Positions 23,212-34,006 of a DNA stretch of 64,000 nt are shown piece by piece. How positions within the stretch are numbered: position 1 is the stretch's first letter; each line of letters opens with the position of its first letter. Below the pieces are notes generated by a model, which was not told the origin of the DNA, did no database searches, and saw nothing but the letters and a program-made list of their open reading frames with translations. A program made the translations under genes and the position numbers. Source of the DNA: Neolentinus lepideus HHB14362 ss-1 (lineage: Eukaryota > Basidiomycota > Agaricomycetes > Gloeophyllales > Gloeophyllaceae); the NCBI GenBank assembly GCA_001632425.1, contig KV425598.1, positions 124,001-188,000 of the forward strand. The letters run 5' to 3'.

Positions 23212-24891
23212 TTACAGGGTTTCGTCGGTAATGTCGGTGTGCTCCTTGACACGCATGTGGATCATGGGTAGCGCAAAGAAAAGACCTGCAACGAGCAGGG
23301 CCCATGTCGAGACGAAGATGTTCATGTACGGGATCCCAACAGCGTCCGCACGCCAGACCCCCGCAGCACCCGCACTCTGTATGGACTTGTCTAAAAACAG
23401 TCAACAACGTCAGTCTTCCTTTCTCCCCTGATAGGCTATCACGCACAGAAGCCGGTGAAGTGGGCAAGCTTGCCCGGGTCGTTCGACATGGCGCCCATCA
23501 TCCAGTACACGGTCGTCTGCCACATCGCATCGAGCAGGCCGCAGAAGATGTACAACCACACGCGGCTCGGGTACTTGCTGCTCGTGAAATCGATCTTCGG
23601 GATGTTTACGACCGACGCACGCGTATAGTCCCTGCGCGCACAATCAGCATCGAGTCCGGATATAATATAATGACATATACGTACTTTTGGTAGAAGTACG
23701 CCCAGATGTGGACGACGAAGACCATGCCGAAGAGGATCACCCAGCTGGAGTACGCGCGGACCTTGCGGGAGAGGCGCTGGCGGTCGAGGAGGTAGCCGAT
23801 GGCGAGCGAGCCGAAGATCTGGGCGAAGTAGTACACAAAGGCATTCAGACCACGCGTGCGGATGGTGAACAGGGCGCCGTTGTAGTCGTTGAATTCTGAT
23901 GGTGCGCCATTAGCTACACAAGTCGGGCAAAGCAACCCTAAAATAGGACTCACGCCAGGTGTAGAACCAGTTACTGGCGAAGAACATTGGGAAGAGGAGC
24001 ATGATGAGCGGATCGGTCTTGAGCGCAATCCAGAGACCGACAAACTCAGTCTTCCACGAGGGGTGACGGACGGCGGACACACGTGATCCATCAGAGCGTA
24101 TCATCTTCTTCGGATCGGCCATGAACATCGGGATGCATACACCGATGACATTCAGGACCAGGAAACCGATGTAGGTGCCATTGCCCACGGTGCCGGACGT
24201 GGACTTGAAGTTCTGGCCGAAAGCGACCGCAGAGCCGATGACTGCGCCCATGTTGAAGATGGCCCAGAAGATACCGATGAAGAGACCCTTCTGCGTTTCA
24301 GTAGGGTACGCCAGCATGAGCGAGCCCTGGGCTGTCCAGAGGAGACCGGCCGAGATACCGCACATGCAGCCAGCAGTGATGTTGAAGGCTCCTGAATGGG
24401 GGTGGATGTTGTATGCCCTGTAAAACAGTATCGACAAGCTGACAACGAAATGTTTCCGCGAGTAAACTTACAAGTAGGAGCCAGTGTACAAAGCGTAGCC
24501 CATGGTACCCAGGAGGAGAGTAAGCCGGGAACCGATCGTGTTATTTATAGAACTAGACGTCGGACACACATGCAGCGTTTAGTCAGCGCACGATACGAGT
24601 GGGGGATGAAACTCACCCAGCAAAGAACGAAAAAAACGCAAACGTCGCGTACAGCGCCGAGTTCGCATTCGCGCTGGTCGTCGGGTCGATTTGGCCTCCA
24701 CCGCCGAGGCCATTCAGGGCGTTGAACATGCCCGGGCACATGAAGCAGACGAACCCGAGCATGCATACCTGAGTGTACGGGTTGTAGTAGAAACCCTTGA
24801 GACCCGTGCCGCGCTCGGCGACGACATCCTGGGATGTAGTCGAGGCGTCCTCGCTGTTGTAGCCCTTCTCAGCTTCAGTACCGTCGGACAT
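23212..24891 (-). CDS. UNC93-like major-facilitator membrane protein
   Basis: This multi-spanning membrane protein resembles fungal UNC93-like/DUF895 transporters. It begins at the ATG at 24891 (MSDGTEAEKGYNSEDASTTS; a cytosolic acidic tail). Then follow FYYNPYTQVCMLGFVCFMCP (TM1), AYNIHPHSGAFNITAGCMCG, GLFIGIFWAIFNMGAVIGSA, FVYYFAQIFGSLAIGYLLDR, VWLYIFCGLLDAMWQTTVYW and a final STWALLVAGLFFALPMIHMR. It ends with KEHTDITDETL at 23212. Short introns join in frame, e.g. TGF-YKSIQSAGAAGVWR near 23391-23447. Length is near 470 residues, normal for the family. Transport substrate unknown. A scrambled second copy lies at 26180-26925. Confidence 0.9.
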
Positions 24892-26179
24892 GGTCACAGA
24901 CGGACGTTGCTAGCGGTGGTAGCTGAAGAAGAAGATAGGAGGAGCAGGTGCGGGGCCTGTACTGTTATCGGGATATATGAAGCGCGCCGAAGGTTTACAT
25001 AGCCTCCCATCAGCGAATGAGCGAGAGAAGTACGGCCATTTGGCAATATGCACTATTAGAGTACCGTAAGGTCCCACCATAACCAGCATGGAGATGGCAG
25101 TATGGACGCCGTCTGCGAACCAGAATGCTTCACATGATGGGTTCGGACATGTTCGCCTGCTGTCTAGGTACAGCCGGCCACGTTTTAGAATCTGGTATAG
25201 ATGGCGATAAGGCTATGGATGAAGCCTAGCCGCCTCTAGAAAGAGGAGCTGAAAGCATGGAACGATACTCATGAAACATAGACCGAAGCACCCTCGACCA
25301 CCCGTATGGTAGGCGTTCCGCCGTGTTGTGTAGCACGCGGTAAGATAAAGCGGCATGGGATACCCTTACCGTGGAACTTTTCTGGTAGCGCGAGGACCTG
25401 AACGACCCAAGTATGGGGAACATGAGGTCCGTCGCACACGGACCGCGCGGCCGAGCTCTTCATATGTACGGGAGACGTGCCTGACTGAATATTTGCGAGC
25501 TGCTTTCTCGACACGATAGGCGACCGCCACCATATCATCCAGAGAAAACGGAGGCTATCCCGAGCATGCGAGCCCACGCGGAAGGTCACTATACATAGCT
25601 AGGATAATGTATATTCGGTAATCCAAGACGACACGGAAGAAGCGTCGAGATACATCATCGGAAGCAAGCTGCCTTGATTCTCGTTGAACGAACTGCACCG
25701 AACGCGCTGTGTACAATTCAAACGACGCCCGTCGGCGGCGTATAACTCTCAGCGCAGTGGACATGTCGACGTGTTTCGCACCACGCGCCAACACGTCCAT
25801 GCGACTGCAAGGTGATGGATGATGCTGCGATCAAGTCACTGTGTACATTTTCCCTGCCAAGATAAGTCAAACTGATCATCTTCACAAATGCCCGATTGCA
25901 GAACTACTCACTTAAATATATCACTATCACTACTAGTCTGTCCGAGGACCACGAGTCGTGCTCGATCGTTGACCTATGTATAGGGTGATAAGGTTGTCGA
26001 TTTGCTCGTTTGCCACAACTGCGTTCAATCTTAGGCCGTCGCCTCTCAGTAGGACTAGGCTGGTTCAACATGTCGATAACAAGCTTGACATCAACTAGTA
26101 CAGGTACCAGCTAGTTCAGCATTCAGATAGACTACGCCTTAATCAAATTCCGACTCAATAATCGATACGTCCGACGAGA
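24892..26179. other. intergenic
   Basis: No gene is supported. The UNC93-like promoter lies at the left end. Minus-strand frames at 25269-25589 and 25555-25800 have no recognisable domain. Confidence 0.35.
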
Positions 26180-26925
26180 CTGGAACACTGAGAAGGGCTA
26201 CAGCAGCGAGGATGCATCGGCCGGTACCCAGAGCGCCCAAGGGTCTTACAATCCGTACACCCAGTGTGCTTCATGTGCCCGGGCAAGTTCAACGCTTCGG
26301 CGGTGGAGGTCAATTGGATCTTGCCACCAGCTCGAATGCCACCGCGACCTTTACGCCCTTTGCGGGTGCCGTTAACACTGATAGGGTCTCGGTACACTCT
26401 TCCTGAGTACTCCAAGGTACGTATACTCAGGCCTGAGTATACGGACTTTGTGTACACCATCTCTTACTTGTCTGGAATCAATCATCTTCTCATCTCGTAC
26501 TGCCATTGCCGTTACTAAACGAGCATACAACATCCACTCTAACGCAGGCGGTCTTGTCATCGCTGCCGGTTCCCTCTGGATAGCCCAAGGTTCGCTCCTA
26601 CGGAAACGCAGTAGTACACGAAGCACGCGTGCCAATGGTGAACAGCGCGCCGTTGTAGTCGCTGAATTCTACCACCAGGGGCCGGCCAATATTAATTTTT
26701 TTTGAGGCGCGGGGCAAGTGTCACACCAGGTGTGGAACCAGTCGCTGACCGCCTGCGCCTCTCCCGCAAAGTCCGCGCGTACATCAGCTGGGCCTGCTTC
26801 GCTGTGGGCGTGAGTGCGCATTTTCCCCACCGCTGCACTCTACGTATTTGCTTGCTAATCATACGCGTACGTAAGGACTACTGGATGATGGGTGTCCCTG
26901 CTAAGCCCGCCCATTTCTGTACGTT
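26180..26925. pseudogene. Scrambled UNC93-like pseudogene with segments in both orientations
   Basis: Pieces of the 23212-24891 gene recur here. Plus-strand sense pieces: TEKGYSSEDASAG, SYNPYTQ and CFMCPGKFNA at 26185-26300; AYNIHSNAGGLVIAAGS and LWIAQGSLL at 26522-26600; DRLRLSRKVRAYISWACF at about 26746-26806; and YWMMGVPAKPAHFC at about 26878-26922. Between them, about 26625-26680 and 26712-26745 match the gene in the opposite orientation (the plus-strand text of 23850-23900 and 23950-23975). Order along the gene is kept but two blocks are inverted and large parts are missing. Confidence 0.75.
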
Positions 26926-27486
26926 GATCTCCTCATCCCTCACGAGTGCATATCACGAGCAGAATCCCCTTTCTGCATGATCATCATAGCGTGAGACCCT
27001 CCCCGCTCCAATGAGCTTGGATAGTTTTCCGGGCTGTACGTCAAATATGTTAGGAACGTTACACGATATATGAGAGTGCTTGCCATTGACTTATGTATAC
27101 GACTTATATCGATATCGATGTTCCAATCCCTGCGAACCTCATTATCAATCGAGGAAGATTTCAGAAACGTGTGGTCTGCTCCGGCATTCAATATAGTCAG
27201 TCTGTCGTCGAGACGGAACTAAACACACAGTCCCCACAAACTATGTATAGCCATCCATACATTCCCGCAGAGCGGCTGCTGTAACGTGTGACGGAAAGTG
27301 AACAGCAGATTGCCACCGAGGTCCGAGGTGCGGCGATGTGGCAGTAGAAGCATATAGGATACAATTAGACCAGTCATCGGGTACTGTACAAATGCCAACG
27401 TGATCGTCGGCTTCACTGGTACAACCCACAAGAAATACATCAGTATAGGAGTGTGCACTGGATTAAGATTTCTATGCTTGCTCGAT
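26926..27486. other. intergenic
   Basis: Nothing recognisable between the scrambled pseudogene and the GH16 stop; frames on both strands are short and without family features. Confidence 0.35.
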
Positions 27487-28874
27487 CTAGTACGGCGTGT
27501 ACACCCGGATAGAGTTGACCTCCCAGTACGCATTCGAAAATGCTGTCGGATTATTGTTGACAACTGGTAATTAAAGCATCAACAATCCTCAGAGAAAACC
27601 AAAATACCTCGCAGCACTCACAATCGACACAACTCCCAGAGCCGCACCCCGCCGTCGACCACGCCGAGCCGGCCCAGTCTCCCTACCCGCAAGTTATAAT
27701 CAGCCAGCTATCTCAGCAAGCAACCCAGGAATGACTCACGCAGAACGTCAAATCAAACACCATCTGGTGCGCATCGAAATGCTGCTCATACCCGCAATTG
27801 CTATCGCCAGTTGGGAACGCCGCCTCGGGCCACCCCCAGCTCTCGTCAGGGGCAATCGTATCGGAGCCCACGATGTCCACCACGTCTAGCACAGCCATCT
27901 TGTCTTGGGTCTTGCTTTTGCGTTTGCGGATGGGCAGGTTCGGCGTCGGAAGCGCGTCGGGGTTGGCGATGGCTTGCGGGACGGACGAGTCGCCCCGCGG
28001 CCAGAACCAGAGACGCACGCCGTCGGCCTTGGTGCGTGCCATCGCGAAGTAACCGCCGCCTTGCTGGTTGAAGGGCGCGCCGAAGCTACCGGGCTTGGAG
28101 AAGGAGACGCCGCAGCCTTGGTTGAAGTTCACGGAGGCGTCGCAGATGGTCGAGGTCGTTTGGCTGTAGTTTTCACGTGAGTGATGTGTGTTCGATAAGG
28201 AGGGAGAGGATGCATACCCGGTTTGGACTCGTTGCTGCTGTTGCGGCATGTTGCAGTTGGGTGTTGTGTGTAAGGAAGCGAGGTTTTGGTTGCCGAGATT
28301 GACGCCTGACATGCGTTGGTTAAAACATCAGTGTCCGATGAAGGGAGGAATACATGGCTGAAGCCGATCTACAATGACTTACCTTCTACAATATCAATCT
28401 CACCGCCATTTGGCCACGGGCCTTTCTGACTTAATGACCAGAATGCTGGCCAAGTACTACACCCTTCGGGCATATGCGCAAGGTCGATGACAATAAGGGA
28501 CTCGTCCCAAGCCTGATTCGAAGAGATGCGGACACTGTTCCTGCCCCTTGCGCTCGGGGGCACGACATTGAAATCGTCCGCACGCATTACGAATTTAGTA
28601 TCCGTAGCTGTATTGTCCACGCATCAGCAACTGAGCAGTGCACGAATAAAATCCATTGCGACCGACCGTATGTCAAATTCTGGCTCAGCGCGGTGCCTTG
28701 GTCCACATAATTCGTGCGCCCATGGGTGGGGTCGTCCATCGTCTCCCACGTCCACCCACTCAGGAAATCATCGCCCGTGTACGTCTGATTCAAGCGAAAT
28801 CGCGCACTGACGCCCTCCAAAGGAGTGATGAGAGCGGCGGCCGAGAGAAAGAGGTGAATGTAACCAGTACGCAT
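27487..28874 (-). CDS. Glycoside hydrolase family 16 endo-1,3(4)-beta-glucanase
   Basis: A secreted beta-glucanase of the laminarinase type. The start at 28874 gives a signal peptide (MRTGYIHLFLSAAALITPLEG). The mature part starts FRLNQTYTGDDFLSGWTWET. Catalytic motif GEIDIVEG (ExDxxE) follows HMPEGCSTWPAFWSL. Further family text: FNQGCGVSFSKPGSFGAPFN, FDAHQMVFDLTFCGDWAGSA and a final FSNAYWEVNSIRVYTPY. Introns splice in frame. An insertion rich in basic residues (PIRKRKSKTQDKMAVLDVVD) sits where relatives have a short loop before GWPEAAFPTGD; part of it could instead be an unrecognised 51-base in-frame intron. A competing upstream frame starting near 29015 has no GH16 text, so I rejected it as the start. 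It is divergent from the HMMR-like gene. Confidence 0.92.
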
Positions 28875-29350
28875 TGCCGAAGACGAAGAGGCTGGGACCT
28901 GCAGCCGACTCTACAAAGGCTCGATAGTAGAGAGTAATCGAAAAGAGGGCGAAGGAGAGAGAGAAGCAGACGAGGGAAAGGGGGGTAAGAGGGAGAGCAG
29001 AGGGAGTGGTTGACATTTTGTTCGACGGTTTGAAAACCAACTGGAAGTCCATGTTGGTTCCAGATTCACTAGGTATCGCCAGTAATACAGAGCCTATTCC
29101 ATGCAGAAGCACTGTTCACTTATCAGTGATGATAGTCCTGTTCTGGAGAATGAGACGCGGCAGTCTTGATGGTGGATGGCCATGGGAAGCAGAGTGCAAA
29201 CATACGTCCCATTTTGGCAAGTCTCTTGCTCCCAGCGGAGCGAATTTCAAATCATTTTCCACGTGATCGCGACGCGTTCGCGCTCATCGCGTTCCTCCCT
29301 CCCAAGTAACATCTAGGTGCTAGTCGCAGCAAGAGCAATTCAACACCAAT
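28875..29350. promoter_or_regulatory. divergent intergenic region between GH16 and the coiled-coil gene
   Basis: 476 bases between two start codons on opposite strands. No clear TATA box was seen on the plus side. The minus side holds a long pyrimidine-rich leader (about 28925-29010). Confidence 0.4.
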
Positions 29351-31827
29351 ATGTTTCCAAGAGGGCCGAGGTTTGTACCAGAGAAAAGTCAGCTCTGTCA
29401 TATTTTGCTTGCAACTAGTTGATCTGACACTTGTTCGTGTTCATAGTACCGGACATTCCTGGTCCTGGCACATACAATCCTACAATAGGTGCGTCATAGC
29501 GTCTCATAACACAGAGAGTTTTCTGATAGTATTACTAAACAGAAAGTACCGAGGCATACAAGCGTGGAGCATTTCTCGAGAAAGCGAATCGGTTTGATAA
29601 AGACAAGCCGTCAGAGATCCCTGGTGAGCCAGTAGCTCTACGAAGGGTGACTCCAATCTGTCCTTAGCAGAAACTTCGCAAATTTTTAGGTCCAGGAACG
29701 TATGCTACTGAGAAGACGATAGCCCCGAAGCCGGCCACACACGGCACCAAGCCTAGTGGCACACAAGGCGACAAATATGCCGTTCTCCAGCGCAAACTCG
29801 AACATCTGGAGACTGTACACGCTGATTCGAAGAAGGCGGTTGGTGTCGATCCATCTTCTGTACGATAAAAACTCAAATAGCCGGTGCAGCATCAAACGGA
29901 GATCGAGCGCCTCAGGCTGGAGCTCAGCCGACACCAGAAAGCGAACGCAGAGCAAACCGAGAAGCTCGACAAGCTGAACAAGCAAAACGAGTCTTTGGAC
30001 GCCCGGGTGCAAGAATACAAGAAAAGCAACGTGTCTCAGCAAGCTGAAATCAAAGACCTGCGGGTGAAGCTGCGCGCCACAGAGCACGAGCGCAACCAAC
30101 TTGCAAGCAAACAAGGCGACGCCAGTGAAGCCCAGAAGGCACTGAATGCCCTCGAGACGCGTAGGAAGGATGAGGTGCGGTCTCGAGACAGGACGATCGC
30201 GGACTTAGAAAAGAGTCTTACTCTTGAGAAGAAAAAGCGGGAAGCTGCCGAAGCCAAGATGCAAGAGGCGAAGAGCAAGATCGACGCACGGATCGACGAA
30301 GCACGTTCACAGGTGTCCAAGCTTCAGGACGAGTTGAAGACCGCTAAGACGGAGAGTCAGAAGAAGGATGAGGCGTTAGGTGAAGCGGAGGATGAACAGG
30401 AGAATCTGTGCGAGCGGCTGGAGCAGACCACTGCGATGCTGGCCAGGGTCGCGAGGGAGTATGGGAGGCTGGCATCGACGACAGTGCGGCTTGACGTTCA
30501 TGACGAGCTGAAGCACCAGCATGCGTCATTGCAGTTGCGCTCGGTACGGCTTGAGCGCAAGTTGGCGAACTCGGAAGCTCAGGTGGTTGAACTGGCGAAC
30601 CTTGTCAGGTATACGAAAGAGAGCAATTCGTTCCTTTCGACACATATCAGGGAGGTCGAAGAACAAGCGGCGCTATACTCGCAATGGTTGCAAGATACTC
30701 AAGTCGGCAGCGGGGCCCACGGTGATCGGGACAGCAGTCTGGAAGAAAGCGTCGCATCTGTTGGATCAGCGATCAAAGACGAACAGAGAGAGGTGGACCA
30801 CACCATCACGCGGACCGAAAAACACTTCTACGACCTATACCGTCAACTCAATCAAGACCTTCTCGGATCATTATCAGACGCTGAATCGCGTCTCACAGAG
30901 CGCTGCGAGACTGTCCAACGACTGAAGACCGAGCTGTCCAACGCTACCGACGCCCACGAAAGAGTAGAAAGTGAACTAGATACCCTTCGCAAGGAACACC
31001 AGACGACGCAGAAGGAAGTCGCGCGCTTGACGACTTGCGTGGAGGAGCTCAAGGCAAGCGAACTCTCCGCGAAGCAGGAGTTGGAAGTCAAGGAAGCACA
31101 GGTGAAGGCGGAGATATCAAAGGCAGGACAGCAGGTGGTGACCGAGAAGGAAGCTGCGCAGCGGCTGGCAGTAGCTTTGCAACAGGCTCAGCTAGCAGAA
31201 CAGGCGCTGCAGGCTGAGGTAGAGCAGTAAGTACTGGCTGATAAGCGGGGTGCCACGCAAGGTAATGACCGTGTTTGTTGCAGGATGTCAGTGGAGCTCG
31301 CGCAAGCTGAACAGTACGAAGAGGCATACAACAGCTTGCTCGAAGAAGTCGGCGCCTTGCTGGCAAGAAATCAGCTCGCTGAGGAAGAAGCTGAGCGATT
31401 GAGCAAGTTCAATGCTGAGATTATCGGGCATCGTAATCCTGCGCAGAGGATTATGTACGTCGATCGCATACGGAGGGAGTTAGCGGAGACGAAGCAGGTA
31501 CGTGACAGATTGTTGCTCCAATCGACGTTCATTGTCCTGACGTATTTGCCACAGAAACTATTGATGTCCACCCGTGAGGTTGAAGTCGCGGCTGCAGATA
31601 ATGAGGACCTGCGAAACGAACTGGGCATGTACAAGTCAGTGATGGTGCCCTTTGAGAACAAGCCTCGTACTGTTATTACAAGGGTAGGGCGTGCACCGCT
31701 TGCGTCTCAGAATATGAACATCAAGAGTGTGCACGGTACAAGCGTTAGGCAGACGGGTACGGTCGAACCTAAGGAGGTTGAGTGGGTCCGTGAAGGAGAT
31801 ATGACGCTGGATGAGTTGCATATGTAG
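29351..31827 (+). CDS. HMMR C-terminal-family coiled-coil protein
   Basis: Seven exons (29351-29387, 29447-29488, 29543-29623, 29690-29838, 29890-31226, 31284-31497, 31555-31827) join in frame to 710 residues. The N-terminus reads MFPRGPRFVPEKIPDIPGPG, with two PGPGTY motifs (residues about 18-23 and 53-58), like the start of hyaluronan-mediated motility receptor and SHIPPO-type proteins. Residues about 100-640 are an almost unbroken coiled coil. A conserved HRNPAQRIMYVDRIRREL block near residue 600 matches the HMMR C-terminal domain as annotated in mushrooms. In animals HMMR binds microtubules and spindle poles; a cytoskeletal role here is inference. The donor at 29388 was chosen over 29371 because it alone restores the IPDIPGPG frame. 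Confidence 0.8.
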
Positions 31828-32130
31828 GCATGGTGTACTTTGTTTCTTTATTCCTCTTGATCCACTCTGTTATTTATGTACATGATATTCAGCGCTTTTG
31901 ATCAGGACGCATCAAGGTCCCCGCCGTGAGTAGCAGAGTGGCCTCGGGAGCGGGCCGGGGCCGAAGTCCACGTGCAATCACCGCCACTTTGAGTCTTCGC
32001 ACTCCAATCGACTTGAGGGCATACGCGTACCTTCAGCCACTTTCATCGGTACGCCATCGTATTTATCTTCTGCTATAGCTCAGGTTCTACACCTACTGCA
32101 TCTTTTCAAGAACTTTGCTCGACGACCATC
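31828..32130. promoter_or_regulatory. intergenic, promoter side of RAD23
   Basis: 303 bases with no gene. It ends in a pyrimidine-rich leader before the RAD23 ATG; no certain TATA box. Confidence 0.35.
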
Positions 32131-32572
32131 ATGAAAATCACGATCAAAACGCTGCAACAGAAAGTCTTCCAGGTACGCTCGCGTCTCGGCCACTAACAGC
32201 GGTTTGCTTACGACCGTTTGCCGAAGGTCGATGCAGAGCCTTCAGAAACAGTAGGAGATTTGAAGAAGAAGGTTTTGGAGAGCCAGGGTCACTCTGTTGA
32301 GTCGCAGAAAATCATCTACTCAGGTATGCCCCCCCCCCACTAGCCTTACCCCAGCTTCCTGACAACCTCTGCAGGGAAGGTCCTACCAGACTCCAAGTCG
32401 ATCGAATCATGTGAAATAAAGGAAAAGGATTTCTTAGTGTTGATGGTCTCGAAAGTACGTGGATGTTGATCATGGCATGATCAGTTAATAACCAGCGCCA
32501 CAGCCTAAGCCCACCCCGGCAGCCAGCTCTTCCACGAGCACCCCCGCTCCTGCTGCACCCGCCCCCGTCCCC

Positions 32573-32610
<38 letters not shown>

Positions 32611-33660
32611 CCCTACTCCTGCCGCCCAACCCGCTCCTGCTGCTCCTGACACACCTGCCGCTGCACCGTCGCCTGCGACACCAGCAGCCCCGTCGCCTGC
32701 ACCCGCCGCTGCACCCGCCGCTGCGCCCGCATTTGGCGATGCAAGTTCCTTCTTGACTGGCGAGGCTTTGCAAAATAGCATCAACAATATGATTGAGATG
32801 GGTTTCGAGCGCGACCTTGTGATGAGGGCGATGCGTGCGAGCTTTAACAACCCTGATCGGGCAGTTGAGTACCTTATGACGGTAAGTGGTTGTCCTTGTT
32901 TTGGTCTTTCTTGTATTGACTACGTTCTCATAATGCTCAGGGTATTCCTGCTCATCTTGAAGGGCAAGCATCAGGACAGCCGGCGGGCGGTGCTGCTTTG
33001 CGGTCCCTTGCTGAAAATGCACCTGCTGCCGTCCCTGCCCCCGGCCCCGCCGCCCAACCTGCCGCCCAACCTGCCGCCCAGCCCGCTGCGCCTGCTAATA
33101 CCGGACCTCAGAATCTGTTCCAGGTAAAGCCACAATTTCCATACGTACAAGCACATCTGACCTTCCTACTGTAGCTGGCCCAACAGCAGCAGCAACAGCA
33201 GCAGCAGACAGGCGCTGGCGGCACCGGCGGGATGTTCGACCTATCTCAGCTCCGTGATTTACCTCAAATTGCCCAATTGCGGGAGCTTGTCTCCCAGAAC
33301 CCTGCTCTCTTGCAGCCGCTTCTGCAGCAACTCGCTGAGGCCAACCCCCAGCTTGCGCAGATCCTGGCCAGCAACCCAGAGGCGTTGTATCAGCTGCTCG
33401 GCGCTGACGGGGGTGCCGAGGGCGAAGGCCCTGCGACGCACGTCGTCCAAGTGACGGAGGAGGAGCGTGCTGCTATTGAACGGGTAAGTACACTACGGAC
33501 GCTTGACACTTGACCCGGGATGTCGAGCTGATGTCTCACTCCGCAGCTTGAGGCGCTCGGATTTCCGAGACATCTGGTGCTCGAGGCGTACTTTGCCTGC
33601 GACAAGAATGAGGAGCTTGCTGCCAACTACTTGTTCGAGAATGGCTTTAGCGACGACTAA
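32131..33660 (+). CDS. RAD23: UV excision repair / proteasome shuttle protein Rad23
   Basis: Rad23 binds Rad4/XPC in nucleotide excision repair and carries ubiquitinated proteins to the proteasome. Seven exons (32131-32172, 32227-32323, 32375-32454, 32504-32881, 32941-33123, 33175-33483, 33547-33660) give 400 residues. Domains in order: ubiquitin-like domain at about 1-75 ([20 protein letters not shown]); a Pro/Ala linker coded by a GCTCCT hexamer repeat at 32572-32612; UBA1 ([20 protein letters not shown]); a second Pro/Ala/Gln linker with a CAG run; the XPC-binding domain ([20 protein letters not shown]); and UBA2 at the C-terminus ([34 protein letters not shown]). All canonical domains are present. 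Confidence 0.97.
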
Positions 33661-34006
33661 TGTGATGAAAGTTGTAGAAGTAATAATTTGTAGCTATTCT
33701 TTCTTCTCTCCTCCTGCAGTCCTTCTTATTTGTCTCTGTGGTTGTGGTATTCTGGACGCAATTCTGTAGCCCTTCCTGAATTACTTTGTGTTAGAGGCGC
33801 CGCTATATGCAGGTATTGAAAGTCGTTGTCGGCAGCATTGCGTGTGGGAAGACGCGTGTCTTGTATAGGAACCGTCTTTCCCTTCTATTCTTTACGTGCA
33901 CTGCGACAATATGCTGCGAACAGCATGAGACACAGCCTCCAGTGTCAAGGAGTCCTTTATTGTCCTATAGAAAAGTAGCGGACCATGGGTGTGGGCGCCA
34001 ACGGCG
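33661..34006. other. intergenic between RAD23 and phospholipase B
   Basis: 346 bases. No gene. An ATG at 33985 is out of frame with the lysophospholipase. Confidence 0.35.

Noticed and set aside
28768..29112. Alternative upstream start for the GH16 gene (hydrophobic frame starting near 29015)
   Set aside because: It is out of frame with the GH16 domain and no in-frame intron was found to join it; the ATG at 28874 gives a good signal peptide.
29686..30114. 142-codon minus-strand frame opposite the coiled-coil gene
   Set aside because: It is a shadow of the biased coiled-coil codons; no family features.
32312..33022. Long minus-strand frames opposite RAD23 (also 32485-32850)
   Set aside because: They are the antisense of the Pro/Ala hexamer repeat, giving Arg/Gly/Ser or Gly/Ala runs with no domain; the plus-strand gene is fully supported.
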